Of a stretch of 40,383 bases of DNA, positions 7,378-14,084 are shown piece after piece. How positions within the stretch are numbered: position 1 is the first letter of the stretch; every line of letters starts with the position of its first letter. The DNA lies in the IMG/VR virus record IMGVR_UViG_3300046777_001852, positions 1 to 40,383 of that record; one strand, given 5' to 3'. Below the pieces are notes generated by a model. It saw only the letters and a program-made list of their open reading frames with translations. It did not search any database and was not told the origin of the DNA. Source of the DNA: a virus. Made by a program: the position numbers and the translations under genes.

Positions 7378-7463
7378 GGAAGATTGGCCGAGTGGTTGAT
7401 GGCGATAGTCTTGAAAACTATTAACGTTAATAGCGTTCCAGGGTTCGAATCCCTGATCTTCCT
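7378..7463 (+). tRNA. tRNA-Ser (anticodon TGA)
   Basis: Class II tRNA: acceptor GGAAGAT/ATCTTCC, loop CTTGAAA giving anticodon TGA, long variable arm (TTAACGTTAA region), T-arm CAGGG/CCCTG. The base after the acceptor is T, whereas bacterial tRNA-Ser normally has G73. Reads UCA. No encoded CCA. Confidence 0.92.
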
Positions 7464-7520
7464 TACAAGTGTTACAAAATTTTATATTCTCTTAAACACT
7501 TTCTTGAAACCAACACAAAC

Positions 7521-7548
7521 TTGACAATTTAAGAATACTCACTAGCAT
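7521..7548 (+). promoter_or_regulatory. Possible sigma70-type promoter
   Basis: Perfect TTGACA at 7521-7526 with TAGCAT 16 nt later (7543-7548), before the small-gene run starting at 7575. The -10 is poor. The surrounding CTAGCATAACTAG is an imperfect palindrome that could bind a regulator. Confidence 0.4.
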
Positions 7549-7574
7549 AACTAGTAGTATTCAACCTAAACCTT

Positions 7575-7724
7575 ATGGATCAGCACACCTACGATAATTG
7601 GGTGAAGATCAAGGAGACCTTTGAACAGTCTGGTAATACAGACAATATGTTCTATAAAAGAGCGATAGAAATTGTTAAAACCAGAAGAGATCCTCTCGCA
7701 AAGTTTCTTGGAGACGAGAAATGA
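7575..7724 (+). CDS. Small hypothetical protein (49 aa)
   Basis: Begins MDQHTYDNWVKIKETFEQSG and is soluble, charged and helical. Its stop overlaps the next start (ATGA). It opens the run of tiny genes leading to gnd and PTOX. The type is familiar from T4-like cyanophages; function unknown. Confidence 0.7.
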   Translation: MDQHTYDNWVKIKETFEQSGNTDNMFYKRAIEIVKTRRDPLAKFLGDEK

Positions 7725-7924
7725 TGCATGAACACGAAGAATTTATTACACGTTCTGAAGTTCAGGAGATGATTGATGCTGCTATACGACGACACAACCG
7801 TAATGCTTCTATCATTAGCATGTGCGTCGGTTGGGTGGTTCTTGCTTTATTTGCTGAGGGACTCCTCCGACTAGTTGGTGTTATTCCACCACTACTTCCA
7901 TGGCTCAAAATCACTCTGAACTAA
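7721..7924 (+). CDS. Small single-pass membrane protein (67 aa)
   Basis: Polar N-terminal helix (EEFITRSEVQEMIDAAIRR) then one transmembrane segment at about 30-52. ATGA overlap with the previous gene and 25-nt overlap with the next. Likely inner or thylakoid membrane, N-terminus cytoplasmic. No known domain. Confidence 0.72.
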   Translation: MMHEHEEFITRSEVQEMIDAAIRRHNRNASIISMCVGWVVLALFAEGLLRLVGVIPPLLPWLKITLN

Positions 7925-8190
7925 TCTTTTTGGTTCCTTGGTTTGTTCTTGTGGGAATTGCTGTATCAATGTTTGTACAAGGTTGGATGATAATGAATGC
8001 TCATCACGGATATTCAAAAAATCCAAAAGTGAAGCATCCAGAAATGAACGACGTTAAGGCAGGAGATCCATTACTTGTGCTTAGAATTACAGAAGAGGAT
8101 TTAGAAGAACTCCAAAAAAGAGTTTTGCAACAGAAGATAGACGAACTATTTGAAGAACCTTCAACTTATGAGGACGAAGACGATGAGTAA
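7900..8190 (+). CDS. Membrane protein with acidic tail (96 aa)
   Basis: One transmembrane helix near the N-terminus (about 8-30) followed by a cytoplasmic domain that becomes very acidic (EELFEEP, YEDEDDE). Overlaps both neighbours, so translation is probably coupled. Unknown function, in the block carrying gnd and PTOX. Confidence 0.7.
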   Translation: MAQNHSELIFLVPWFVLVGIAVSMFVQGWMIMNAHHGYSKNPKVKHPEMNDVKAGDPLLVLRITEEDLEELQKRVLQQKIDELFEEPSTYEDEDDE

Positions 8191-8278
8191 CCTTTTTATA
8201 TCTTCACTTTTAGTTTTTAGTTCCATTATATTATTTGTTTATTGGGGACTTACACACGCATATCCAGGAGTTGTATGA
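8183..8278 (+). CDS. 31-aa single-pass membrane microprotein
   Basis: ATG 8183 overlaps the previous gene, and its TGA overlaps the gnd start as ATGA. Product is nearly one hydrophobic helix (SSLLVFSSIILFVYWG) with a short AYPGVV tail. It resembles small photosystem subunits in size but matches none that I recognise. Confidence 0.55.
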   Translation: MSNLFISSLLVFSSIILFVYWGLTHAYPGVV

Positions 8279-9309
8279 AAGTAGGATTAATTGGACTTGG
8301 AAGAATGGGTGAGGGAATGTCTCGCCGCATGATGAAAGCAGGAATAGAAGTCTGGGGTTACAGGAGGAATTATGAAAAGGCTCAGGAAGCATATGAAAAC
8401 GGATATGTTAATGGCGTTACAACTTCTATACAAGGCCTTGTTCAAGTAGTTAAACAAACAAAAACTGGTGGAACACAACCAGGTATTTTTCAAATGGTTG
8501 TTCCTGCCGAAACCGTAGAGGAGACAATCAATGAGTTACTACGATATTGTGGTGAGGGAGATATTATTATTGATCATGGCAATAGCAATTTTAAAGACAG
8601 TCGGAAAAGAGCAGAACGCCTGTCAAAGATTGGTATCCAATATATTGATTGCGGCACTAGCGGTGGTGTTTATGGTTTGGATCGTGGATACTGTCTTATG
8701 GTTGGAGGTGGAAATACTGCAGTCTCCACTTGTTCGCGCATTTTTGATGCCCTCTCCCCAGGTCTCGACGCTGCCCCCAGGACTCAATTTGACTCAGACG
8801 TAACCTCTGCTGAGTTTGGTTGGTTACATTGTGGTGGTCCAGGTGCTGGACACTTTGTTAAAATGGTTCACAATGGAATTGAATATGGGATAATGCAAGC
8901 TTACGCAGAAGGATTTAACATTATCAAGAACGCTAACGCAGGTGCTCAGTATGTTAGAGAAGGAGACGCAGAGGTTGCCCCAATGTCTGACCCAGAAAGT
9001 TATTGCTATGATATTGATGTTGCTGAGGTGGCTGAGTTATGGCGCCGTGGTAGCGTGGTTGGTTCTTGGTTACTCGATCTTACTGCTAATGTGCTTCGGG
9101 GCAATAGTGAGCTTAAACAGTTCTCTGGTGGGGTATCCGACAGCGGTGAGGGTCGTTGGACTGTTTCTGCCGCTGTGGATTTGGGGATACCCGCTCCTGT
9201 TATTACTACTGCCCTATTTGAGCGATTTAATTCACGCAATCTCGGAACTTTCGGAGCAAAAATCCTGAATGGTATGAGATTTATGTTTGGTGGTCACCAT
9301 GTTAGATAA
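8275..9309 (+). CDS. gnd: 6-phosphogluconate dehydrogenase, decarboxylating (short type)
   Basis: 344 aa from ATG 8275 (ATGA overlap). Rossmann GLGRMG at 7-12, a DHGNSNFKDS segment, the CGTSGGVYGLDRG substrate loop and the catalytic Lys196-His199-Asn200 in HFVKMVHNGIEYG. Shorter than the 470-aa enzyme of E. coli and matching the short bacterial and phage form. It converts 6-phosphogluconate to ribulose-5-phosphate with NAD(P)H. Cyanophage gnd is a known auxiliary metabolic gene that pulls host carbon into the pentose phosphate pathway for nucleotides and reductant, which would feed the nrdAB enzymes here. Confidence 0.93.
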   Translation: MKVGLIGLGRMGEGMSRRMMKAGIEVWGYRRNYEKAQEAYENGYVNGVTTSIQGLVQVVKQTKTGGTQPGIFQMVVPAETVEETINELLRYCGEGDIIIDHGNSNFKDSRKRAERLSKIGIQYIDCGTSGGVYGLDRGYCLMVGGGNTAVSTCSRIFDALSPGLDAAPRTQFDSDVTSAEFGWLHCGGPGAGHFVKMVHNGIEYGIMQAYAEGFNIIKNANAGAQYVREGDAEVAPMSDPESYCYDIDVAEVAELWRRGSVVGSWLLDLTANVLRGNSELKQFSGGVSDSGEGRWTVSAAVDLGIPAPVITTALFERFNSRNLGTFGAKILNGMRFMFGGHHVR

Positions 9310-9319
9310 GGAGTTTTCA

Positions 9320-9487
9320 ATGGAAAGATTTAAAGATTTTTCAGAGTATGAATTGCGTCTTCTTGCAGATGCAGTGTGGGTTAGGCAAAGACACCATATT
9401 GCTGGAGATAGAAAGTTCAGGGAGTATGGCGCACTTCTTGATGAGATTCAAAAGTTGGTAAATTATCAACCAGGAGTATTCCTATGA
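9320..9487 (+). CDS. Small hypothetical protein (55 aa)
   Basis: Start at ATG 9320 because AAGGAG (9308-9313) lies 6 nt upstream; an ATG at 9299 is possible. Product MERFKDFSEYELRLLADAVW... is soluble, helical and charged. Its stop overlaps the PTOX start by 4 nt, pointing to coupled translation. Function unknown. Confidence 0.65.
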   Translation: MERFKDFSEYELRLLADAVWVRQRHHIAGDRKFREYGALLDEIQKLVNYQPGVFL

Positions 9488-9984
9488 AAAAGTTCAATGA
9501 TGTAATCCTATCAATCACGGTAGCCATCATTGACTTCCTCTACCGTGATCTACCAATCCAAAGATTCTGGGTTCTGGAAACAATCGCCAGAGCACCATAC
9601 TTTGCTTTCCTGAGTGTTCTTCATCTCAGAGAATCACTAGGTCTCCGAACAGAAGAACACTACTACCTGATGAAAGAACACTTTGCACAGACAATCAATG
9701 AAACCGAACACCTCAGAGAAATGGAGTCGCGTGGTGGAGCAGATCGCTGGGTTGATCGCTTTTTCGCTTATCATTTGGTTCTCATCTATTATTGGATTAT
9801 GGTGGGTTATTATTTTCTTGCTCCTGTTTCTGCTTATCACCTGAACTCAGGTATTGAGTTTCACGCAACAGAAACATACTTAGATTACTTCTGGGATCAT
9901 CAGGATGATGCGAAGATTGCAGAGATCGCAGTGGATGAAATGAACCATTATATTGAACTAGAACGAGCAATGGAGATGATCTGA
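9484..9984 (+). CDS. ptox: Plastoquinol terminal oxidase (alternative oxidase family)
   Basis: 166 aa. Diiron carboxylate pattern of AOX/PTOX: Glu32 in LETIARAPYFAFLS, Glu73 and His76 in NETEHL, a Glu in GIEFHATETY (about 125-130), then Glu152 and His155 in DEMNH. Typical LHLRESLG follows the first Glu. The enzyme oxidises plastoquinol with O2 at the thylakoid membrane as a safety valve when phage draws electrons away from carbon fixation. PTOX is a known cyanophage gene and its pairing with gnd is expected. Overlaps both neighbours by 1-4 nt. Confidence 0.92.
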   Translation: MKKFNDVILSITVAIIDFLYRDLPIQRFWVLETIARAPYFAFLSVLHLRESLGLRTEEHYYLMKEHFAQTINETEHLREMESRGGADRWVDRFFAYHLVLIYYWIMVGYYFLAPVSAYHLNSGIEFHATETYLDYFWDHQDDAKIAEIAVDEMNHYIELERAMEMI

Positions 9985-10106
9985 TGTTATTAGCAAAAGC
10001 ACTTTTATTTGTTTCAGTCCCTTTCGTATTAACAACTCTTTATTTCGGAACAAAAGGAGGGTATTATGATACCGAGAAGTATAAAGGAAACGGAACCGCA
10101 CATTAG
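9984..10106 (+). CDS. 40-aa membrane microprotein
   Basis: TGATG junction with PTOX. One N-terminal hydrophobic helix (ALLFVSVPFVLTTLYF) and a polar tail GYYDTEKYKGNGTAH, a tail I associate with small proteins near PTOX in cyanophages. Overlaps the next gene by 41 nt in another frame. Function unknown. Confidence 0.65.
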   Translation: MLLAKALLFVSVPFVLTTLYFGTKGGYYDTEKYKGNGTAH

Positions 10107-10287
10107 ACAGCGGTATCACTTCGCAGCATCAGCATTTGTAAGAATGTGGGGGCATAGTTCACTACACGATCGTCGCATCGTAGAATTCTGTGAGGTATGG
10201 GCACATAGAACTGAAAATGCTCCATTAGATGATAGGGTAGTGGATCAATATTTTTATTATGAATTTAAAACTTGGAGAGGATACTGA
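10066..10287 (+). CDS. Small hypothetical protein (73 aa)
   Basis: Strong ribosome site AAGGAGGG (10054-10061), 4 nt before ATG 10066, inside the preceding gene. Product is Arg/His-rich with several aromatics (RYHFAASAFVRMWGH). Soluble, no known family. TGATG junction with the next gene. Confidence 0.65.
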   Translation: MIPRSIKETEPHIRQRYHFAASAFVRMWGHSSLHDRRIVEFCEVWAHRTENAPLDDRVVDQYFYYEFKTWRGY

Positions 10288-10439
10288 TGGGACACTTTGC
10301 ACGATGGGTATTAGAAAACCCTTATACACTTGGATTTCTTGGATATATTTTGATCGTGTTACCTATTATGGGTATTTGGGCAATACACGAATATGGATGG
10401 CAGCACTGGGAACCATTTGACAAAGGGCATAAAAAGTAG
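10287..10439 (+). CDS. 50-aa single-pass membrane protein
   Basis: MGHFARWVLENPY then a hydrophobic helix (TLGFLGYILIVLPIMGIWAI) and a His/Trp-rich tail. Last of the small membrane genes in this run. Its last codons contain the -35 box of the tRNA-Pro promoter. Confidence 0.65.
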   Translation: MGHFARWVLENPYTLGFLGYILIVLPIMGIWAIHEYGWQHWEPFDKGHKK

Positions 10440-10445
10440 TATAAT
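10417..10445 (+). promoter_or_regulatory. Consensus sigma70 promoter for tRNA-Pro
   Basis: Perfect TTGACA (10417-10422), 17-nt spacer, perfect TATAAT (10440-10445), 15 nt before the tRNA. A full-consensus promoter embedded in the 3' end of a coding region; likely an early host-polymerase promoter for the second tRNA block. Confidence 0.85.
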
Positions 10446-10460
10446 TACTTCCATAAGCAA

Positions 10461-10534
10461 CCGGGTTTAGCGCAGTTTGGTAGCGCATCTGCTTTGGGAG
10501 CAGAGGGTCGGGGGTTCAAATCCCTCAACTCGGA
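10461..10534 (+). tRNA. tRNA-Pro (anticodon TGG)
   Basis: Acceptor CCGGGTT/AACTCGG with one wobble, D-arm GCGC/GCGC, anticodon stem TCTGC/GCAGA with loop TTTGGGA, T-arm GGGGG/CCCTC region with TTCAAAT, discriminator A. Reads CCA. Confidence 0.93.
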
Positions 10535-10550
10535 CTCATAAAATCACTTT

Positions 10551-10790
10551 ATGAAAATGTATCAAGAACTAAACGAACTTCAATCATTTACAATCGAAGA
10601 GTTCCAAACAGATTTTGATAATCTGATGGATAGAGTCGAAAATGGAGAGTCTTTCATCATAAAAGATGGTAGAAGAAGTGCCGTAATAGTTCCTTTAAAA
10701 GAAACCATAAAGTATGCACTAGATTCTTTAAAACCTTCTGTGGATGACGAACTCATACGTCTCCACACTGATCACGAAGAAGGTTCTTAA
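10551..10790 (+). CDS. Orphan Phd/YefM-type antitoxin-like protein
   Basis: 79 aa. FTIEEFQTDFDNLMDRVENGESFIIKDGRRSAVIVPL (about 14-50) has the Phd/YefM layout: a short N-terminal strand, a helix, the ENGESFII turn and the R-SAVIVPL strand. The C-terminal tail is acidic, as in toxin-binding tails. Antitoxins of this family bind operator DNA and neutralise Doc or RelE/YoeB toxins. No toxin gene is adjacent: tRNAs lie on both sides. It may act against a host toxin or be a repressor. Start at 10551 or at ATG 10557. Confidence 0.7.
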   Translation: MKMYQELNELQSFTIEEFQTDFDNLMDRVENGESFIIKDGRRSAVIVPLKETIKYALDSLKPSVDDELIRLHTDHEEGS

Positions 10791-10797
10791 TTTTCCT

Positions 10798-10869
10798 GGG
10801 AGTATAGCTTAATGGTCAGAGCGGCCTGCTTATAACGGGTTAGTCTGGGTTCAACTCCCAGTACTCCTA
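10798..10869 (+). tRNA. tRNA-Ile (anticodon TAT)
   Basis: Acceptor GGGAGTA/TACTCCT (first pair G-T), D-arm GCTT/GAGC, anticodon loop CTTATAA giving TAT, T-arm CTGGG/CCCAG with TTCAACT, discriminator A. It would read AUA directly. Most bacteria use a lysidine-modified CAU tRNA for AUA, so a TAT tRNA is noteworthy. Confidence 0.88.
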
Positions 10870-10870
10870 T

Positions 10871-10924
10871 GGAGGTTTCGTGCCTGCGAAGAGGAAACTC
10901 TGAGGCTGTGTAAATCCTCCTTTT
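10871..10924 (+). ncRNA. Structured spacer RNA between tRNAs
   Basis: Ends pair as GGAGG (10871-10875) with CCTCC (10916-10920), extended by TTT/AAA past one bulge. Inside are GCCT/AGGC (10882-10885 with 10903-10906) and AGAG-GAAA-CTCT, a GNRA tetraloop hairpin (10890-10901). TTCG/CGAA is an alternative inner pair. TTTT follows directly, so it may be an attenuator or terminator-like element. It is not a normal tRNA. Confidence 0.4.
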
Positions 10925-10997
10925 GCTCCTTTAGCAATCTGGTGAATGCACCGAACTCATAATTCGGCTAAGGTGGGTTCGATCCCCTCAAGGAGCA
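10925..10997 (+). tRNA. tRNA with CAT anticodon (Met, or Ile2)
   Basis: Acceptor GCTCCTT/AAGGAGC, D-arm GCA/TGC, anticodon stem CCGAA/TTCGG with loop CTCATAA, T-arm GTGGG/CCCTC with one mismatch, discriminator A. Elongator Met and lysidine-type Ile2 cannot be separated by eye; the neighbouring tRNA-Ile(TAT) makes Met more likely. Confidence 0.88.
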
Positions 10998-11001
10998 TGT
11001 A

Positions 11002-11008
11002 ATAAATA
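11002..11008 (+). promoter_or_regulatory. Late-promoter-like box
   Basis: ATAAATA, 20 nt before carbamoyltransferase 2 and 4 nt after the tRNA, the same arrangement as tRNA-Val and dps. Confidence 0.55.
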
Positions 11009-11028
11009 CATCTAAAATTTAAACATTT

Positions 11029-12528
11029 ATGAAATTTATTGGATTGAGATTGTGTGAACACGATTCAAATATTTCTTATTCTAATGGTAAACATGTAAAA
11101 TATTATAAGTCGGAAAGGGATTATCAAATTAAGCATCATGGATTTCAAGATCTTAATCAGTGGAAAAAAATAATTGATAATTGGAATATCAATCCTTCTG
11201 AGATAGAAGCGATAGGAATCGTTCTCGATTGTTTTAGTCATCCATATTTAAAATGTGATGAATCTAAACTTTATGAAACAATTGATATTCCATTATTTAA
11301 ATTAATGGGATTTGATTGCCCAGTTTTTAGAATAGATCATCACTATGCACATTTTTTAAGTTCATGGCCATTGGGTATTGATCCAACGATAGGATTTGTA
11401 TTTGATGGATTTGGAGATGATTTTATTACTCACAGTATTTTTAAATCTAACGAAAAGATATTAAATTATAATTCAACATCATCTCCTTCTTTAGGATGTG
11501 TTCTTGGAATGTTGGGTGAACAACTTAATATTTCTGGAAATTCTCTTGATCATGCCGGAAAAATTATGGCATTAAAGGGATATGGAAAACTTTCTTCAGA
11601 AGAAATTAAAAGAGAAAAAGAACGACTTTCTAGATTTAATATAAACTTTTTAGATATTTTGTGGAATGTTTTTTGTATTGAGAATTTAAATGAGCAAGAA
11701 AGGTATAATCATATCCAATTGTGTCATGAAGTAACCGAACAAATTTACGCAGATCATTTTACACAATATTCTCATAACGAAGATGTAGTTTGTTATTCTG
11801 GAGGTATATCTCAAAATACAATCATCAATACTAAACTTAAAAAAGTTAGACACAATCTTCACATTCCACCTCACTGCAATGATGAAGGATTATCTTTAGG
11901 TGTGGTTGAATTTTTGAGGCAATATTATCAACAAGATTCTTTCGATAGAACAGGATATCCTTTCTGGCAATCTGATGAGGCGCCAGATTCTGTTGCTTCA
12001 GAAAAAACAATTTCTAGAACCGCTGAATTATTAGCACAAGGAAAGATTGTTGGGTGGTATCAAGGACATGGGGAAGTTGGTGCAAGAGCACTTGGTAATA
12101 GAAGTATTTTAATGGATCCAACCGTTAAAAATGGAAAAGAAATTTTAAATCAAAAAGTCAAACATCGAGAATGGTATCGGCCCTTTGGAGCATCTATTCT
12201 TGAAGATGAAATTCAAAATTATTTCGATTGGAATGATACTTCTCCATATATGCTGTATGTAATGGATGTATTGGACAAACAAAGTTTTCCAGCAATTACA
12301 CATATAGATGGTACATGTCGAACACAAACAGTATCATCAAATTTAACGTCTTATTATTCTTTAATTAATAAGTTTGGAGATCTCACAGGAATTCCAATGT
12401 TGTTAAATACATCTTTAAATAATGGAGGTAAACCAATATGTGGAAGTGTAAATGAGAGTTTAGAACTTCTTACCTCAAGTGAGTTGGACGTATTGGTAAT
12501 TGGTGACGAGATCTACGAAAAGACTTGA
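11029..12528 (+). CDS. Carbamoyltransferase 2 (NodU/CmcH/TobZ family)
   Basis: 499 aa, about 75 shorter than carbamoyltransferase 1. Metal motif DHHYAHFLSSW (103-113), SGGISQNTIINT near 260-271, and the YrdC-like EVGARALGNRSILMDPT at about 349-365 with MLLNTSLNNGGKPI near the end. All main motifs are retained, so it should be active. The N-terminal half differs strongly from copy 1, arguing for an old paralogue or independent gain, and for a different hydroxyl acceptor. It sits behind a late box and before a sigma70 promoter that overlaps its stop. The acceptor is unknown; nucleotide-sugar, glycan or DNA base are all possible. Confidence 0.88.
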   Translation: MKFIGLRLCEHDSNISYSNGKHVKYYKSERDYQIKHHGFQDLNQWKKIIDNWNINPSEIEAIGIVLDCFSHPYLKCDESKLYETIDIPLFKLMGFDCPVFRIDHHYAHFLSSWPLGIDPTIGFVFDGFGDDFITHSIFKSNEKILNYNSTSSPSLGCVLGMLGEQLNISGNSLDHAGKIMALKGYGKLSSEEIKREKERLSRFNINFLDILWNVFCIENLNEQERYNHIQLCHEVTEQIYADHFTQYSHNEDVVCYSGGISQNTIINTKLKKVRHNLHIPPHCNDEGLSLGVVEFLRQYYQQDSFDRTGYPFWQSDEAPDSVASEKTISRTAELLAQGKIVGWYQGHGEVGARALGNRSILMDPTVKNGKEILNQKVKHREWYRPFGASILEDEIQNYFDWNDTSPYMLYVMDVLDKQSFPAITHIDGTCRTQTVSSNLTSYYSLINKFGDLTGIPMLLNTSLNNGGKPICGSVNESLELLTSSELDVLVIGDEIYEKT

Positions 12529-12554
12529 CAGGATCTCAGTCAAACCTGTATAAT
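12525..12554 (+). promoter_or_regulatory. Sigma70-type promoter
   Basis: TTGACA (12525-12530) overlapping the carbamoyltransferase stop, 18-nt spacer, TATAAT (12549-12554). The spacer carries GTCAA complementary to the -35 TTGAC, and ACAGG/CCTGT, so operator-like dyads overlap it. Drives 12577 onward. Confidence 0.72.
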
Positions 12555-12576
12555 ACATAGGTCAACATTCAAAACA

Positions 12577-12792
12577 ATGACTCTCACAGCAAAATTCAAG
12601 AAAGACGTTCAAACCCTTCGTGGTGCAGCAAACGGTGATTTTTACCTTGATGTAAAGAACCCAAAACTTTTTAAAAAAGTTCGTCGATACTATGAAAATG
12701 AAGGTGTAGTGTTCTCTGGTGATCCTCTTGATGACTATGAAATTCTTATGGAATACGTTCTTGCTGATCTGGAATCTGTTGAAGTAGCATGA
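12577..12792 (+). CDS. Small hypothetical protein (71 aa)
   Basis: MTLTAKFKKDVQTLRGAANG, then a Lys-rich middle and acidic C-terminus. Soluble mixed alpha/beta. First gene after the 12525 promoter, ATGA overlap with the next gene. Resembles conserved cyanophage proteins of unknown function. Confidence 0.65.
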   Translation: MTLTAKFKKDVQTLRGAANGDFYLDVKNPKLFKKVRRYYENEGVVFSGDPLDDYEILMEYVLADLESVEVA

Positions 12793-13034
12793 AACTTAAA
12801 GTTCTTTTTGAACGTGAAGGATATCGTTTTGTAGAAGCAGGTATCCTTGAAATTAACGGTAAACCAGATTATCGTATGCAAAAACAAAACGAATATACTA
12901 AAAGGTGGAATGACATCTATCTTTTTGATAATGGTCTTCAATGTACTACTGCCATGGAAGATATTGAATACGCAAAATGGTTAGACCCAGATAGAGTTCC
13001 TTGTTATATTGATTCTGATGATGAAGATTGCTAA
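12789..13034 (+). CDS. Small hypothetical protein (81 aa)
   Basis: Overlaps the previous gene by ATGA. Predicted beta-rich (EREGYRFVEAGILEINGKPDY), acidic end IDSDDEDC with a terminal Cys. No recognised family. Probably co-translated with 12577-12792. Confidence 0.65.
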   Translation: MKLKVLFEREGYRFVEAGILEINGKPDYRMQKQNEYTKRWNDIYLFDNGLQCTTAMEDIEYAKWLDPDRVPCYIDSDDEDC

Positions 13035-13048
13035 TAATTAGTTGTTCT

Positions 13049-13678
13049 ATGGACAGAAAAATAACTCCACTGTTTTCAGTTCCTTTATATAAAACTGAAT
13101 TAGAAATTACGGACGAAGAAAATAACAATTTTTTGAATGTAGTTGAATCTTTGGATTATTATCTGTCCACAGACGATATGGACCATCTAAATGGATTCAT
13201 ATCAAATAATCAAAATATATTAGAACTAATTCAATTCCAAAAACTAAAAAATCTTATAGAAACTGAATTAAAGGTATTTTTATATGATTGTTTGAAAATT
13301 GATCAGTCGCAGCAAATAAGACATTCTTGTTCTTGGATAACAAAACATGAATATGGTCATTGCTCACATCAACATACACATAATAATAGTTTATTCAGTG
13401 GAGTTTACTACATAAAAGTTCCAAAAGATAGTGGAGAGTTTTTAACTCTACATTCTCCAATTGATCATAGGATAGTGGTGCCAACTTTAACTGAATTTAA
13501 TATGTTAAATAGTACACTATGGGATGAAGAAGTATATGAAAAAAAACTTTTATTATTTCCTTCTTCTCTTAAACATGGAGTTTCTGTTTCTAAATCTTAT
13601 GAGGCTAGATATTGTCTAGCATTCAATTATTTTCTTACAGGAAAATTTGGCACTGATACTTCACATGCATATTTTTAG
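13049..13678 (+). CDS. 2OG-Fe(II) oxygenase 2
   Basis: 209 aa from ATG 13049; an in-frame TTG at 13028 is rejected because ITPLFSVPLYKTEL is the usual family start. The double-stranded beta-helix shows CSHQHTHNNSLFSGVYYI (His109/His111 region), PKDSGEFLTLHSP and the distal FPSSLKHGVSVS (His177) with Arg188 in EARYCLAFNYF. This looks like the putative 2OG oxygenase type that is very common in marine cyanophages. Substrate unknown. It is unrelated in sequence layout to oxygenase 1. Confidence 0.8.
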   Translation: MDRKITPLFSVPLYKTELEITDEENNNFLNVVESLDYYLSTDDMDHLNGFISNNQNILELIQFQKLKNLIETELKVFLYDCLKIDQSQQIRHSCSWITKHEYGHCSHQHTHNNSLFSGVYYIKVPKDSGEFLTLHSPIDHRIVVPTLTEFNMLNSTLWDEEVYEKKLLLFPSSLKHGVSVSKSYEARYCLAFNYFLTGKFGTDTSHAYF

Positions 13679-13725
13679 TCTCGGGATGACTCTAAAAGCG
13701 CCCTGGTCGGTGATGAAAACCCCTT

Positions 13726-13953
13726 ATGTCTAAAACAAGTATCCTGAGGTATCTTGGGAACCTTTTCCTTATAATTGGTTATCAAATCATGTTATGGGGA
13801 GATTTTAAAAACGGTTTATTGTTAAAGTGTATTGGAGGTTTTCTTACAGTACCTTTTGCTATTAAACTTAAACTTTGGGATGTACTATTCTTATGTGCAT
13901 TCTTTGGTATTACCGAGATATCAAAGTTAACCCAACTTTTCTTGGTTTCCTAA
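13726..13953 (+). CDS. Small two-helix membrane protein (75 aa)
   Basis: MSKTSILRYLGNLFLIIGYQ then two hydrophobic helices (about 9-24 and 34-64, possibly three segments). The stop codon lies inside the first of three tandem hairpins that lead into the cpeT-like gene. No known family. Confidence 0.6.
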   Translation: MSKTSILRYLGNLFLIIGYQIMLWGDFKNGLLLKCIGGFLTVPFAIKLKLWDVLFLCAFFGITEISKLTQLFLVS

Positions 13954-14066
13954 AACCAAGTGGTGGAGTCAAATATGACCCTATTGTTTTCTTGCTTTTC
14001 TCAAGAGCAAGTGGTGCGGATGGGACTCTCTCCCGCCTGGTTTCTTGCTTCCAGTTAAAGAGCAAG
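13941..14066 (+). repeat. Three tandem hairpins of a repeated unit upstream of cpeT-like gene
   Basis: Units: CTTGGTTT-CCTA-AAACCAAG (13941-13960), CTTGCTT-TTCTCAA-GAGCAAG (13991-14011) and CTTGCTT/GAGCAAG around a 9-nt loop (14044-14066). Each is preceded by TTTTCTTG or GTTTCTTG and followed by TGG, spaced 50-53 nt. Stems are kept while loops differ, including a compensatory G-C to C-G change between unit 1 and units 2/3. This points to selection on RNA or DNA structure in the 131-nt gap before 14085. Confidence 0.65.
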
Positions 14067-14084
14067 TGGCGAGCCTGGAGAATC

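Noticed and set aside
10871-10920. A further tRNA at this spacer
   Set aside because: Only 50 nt, no T-arm TTCxA motif, no anticodon arm with T33; called structured spacer RNA instead.
13687-13734. 15-codon frame MTLKAPWSVMKTPYV between oxygenase and membrane gene
   Set aside because: Too short, no ribosome site, overlaps the next start; no support beyond being open.
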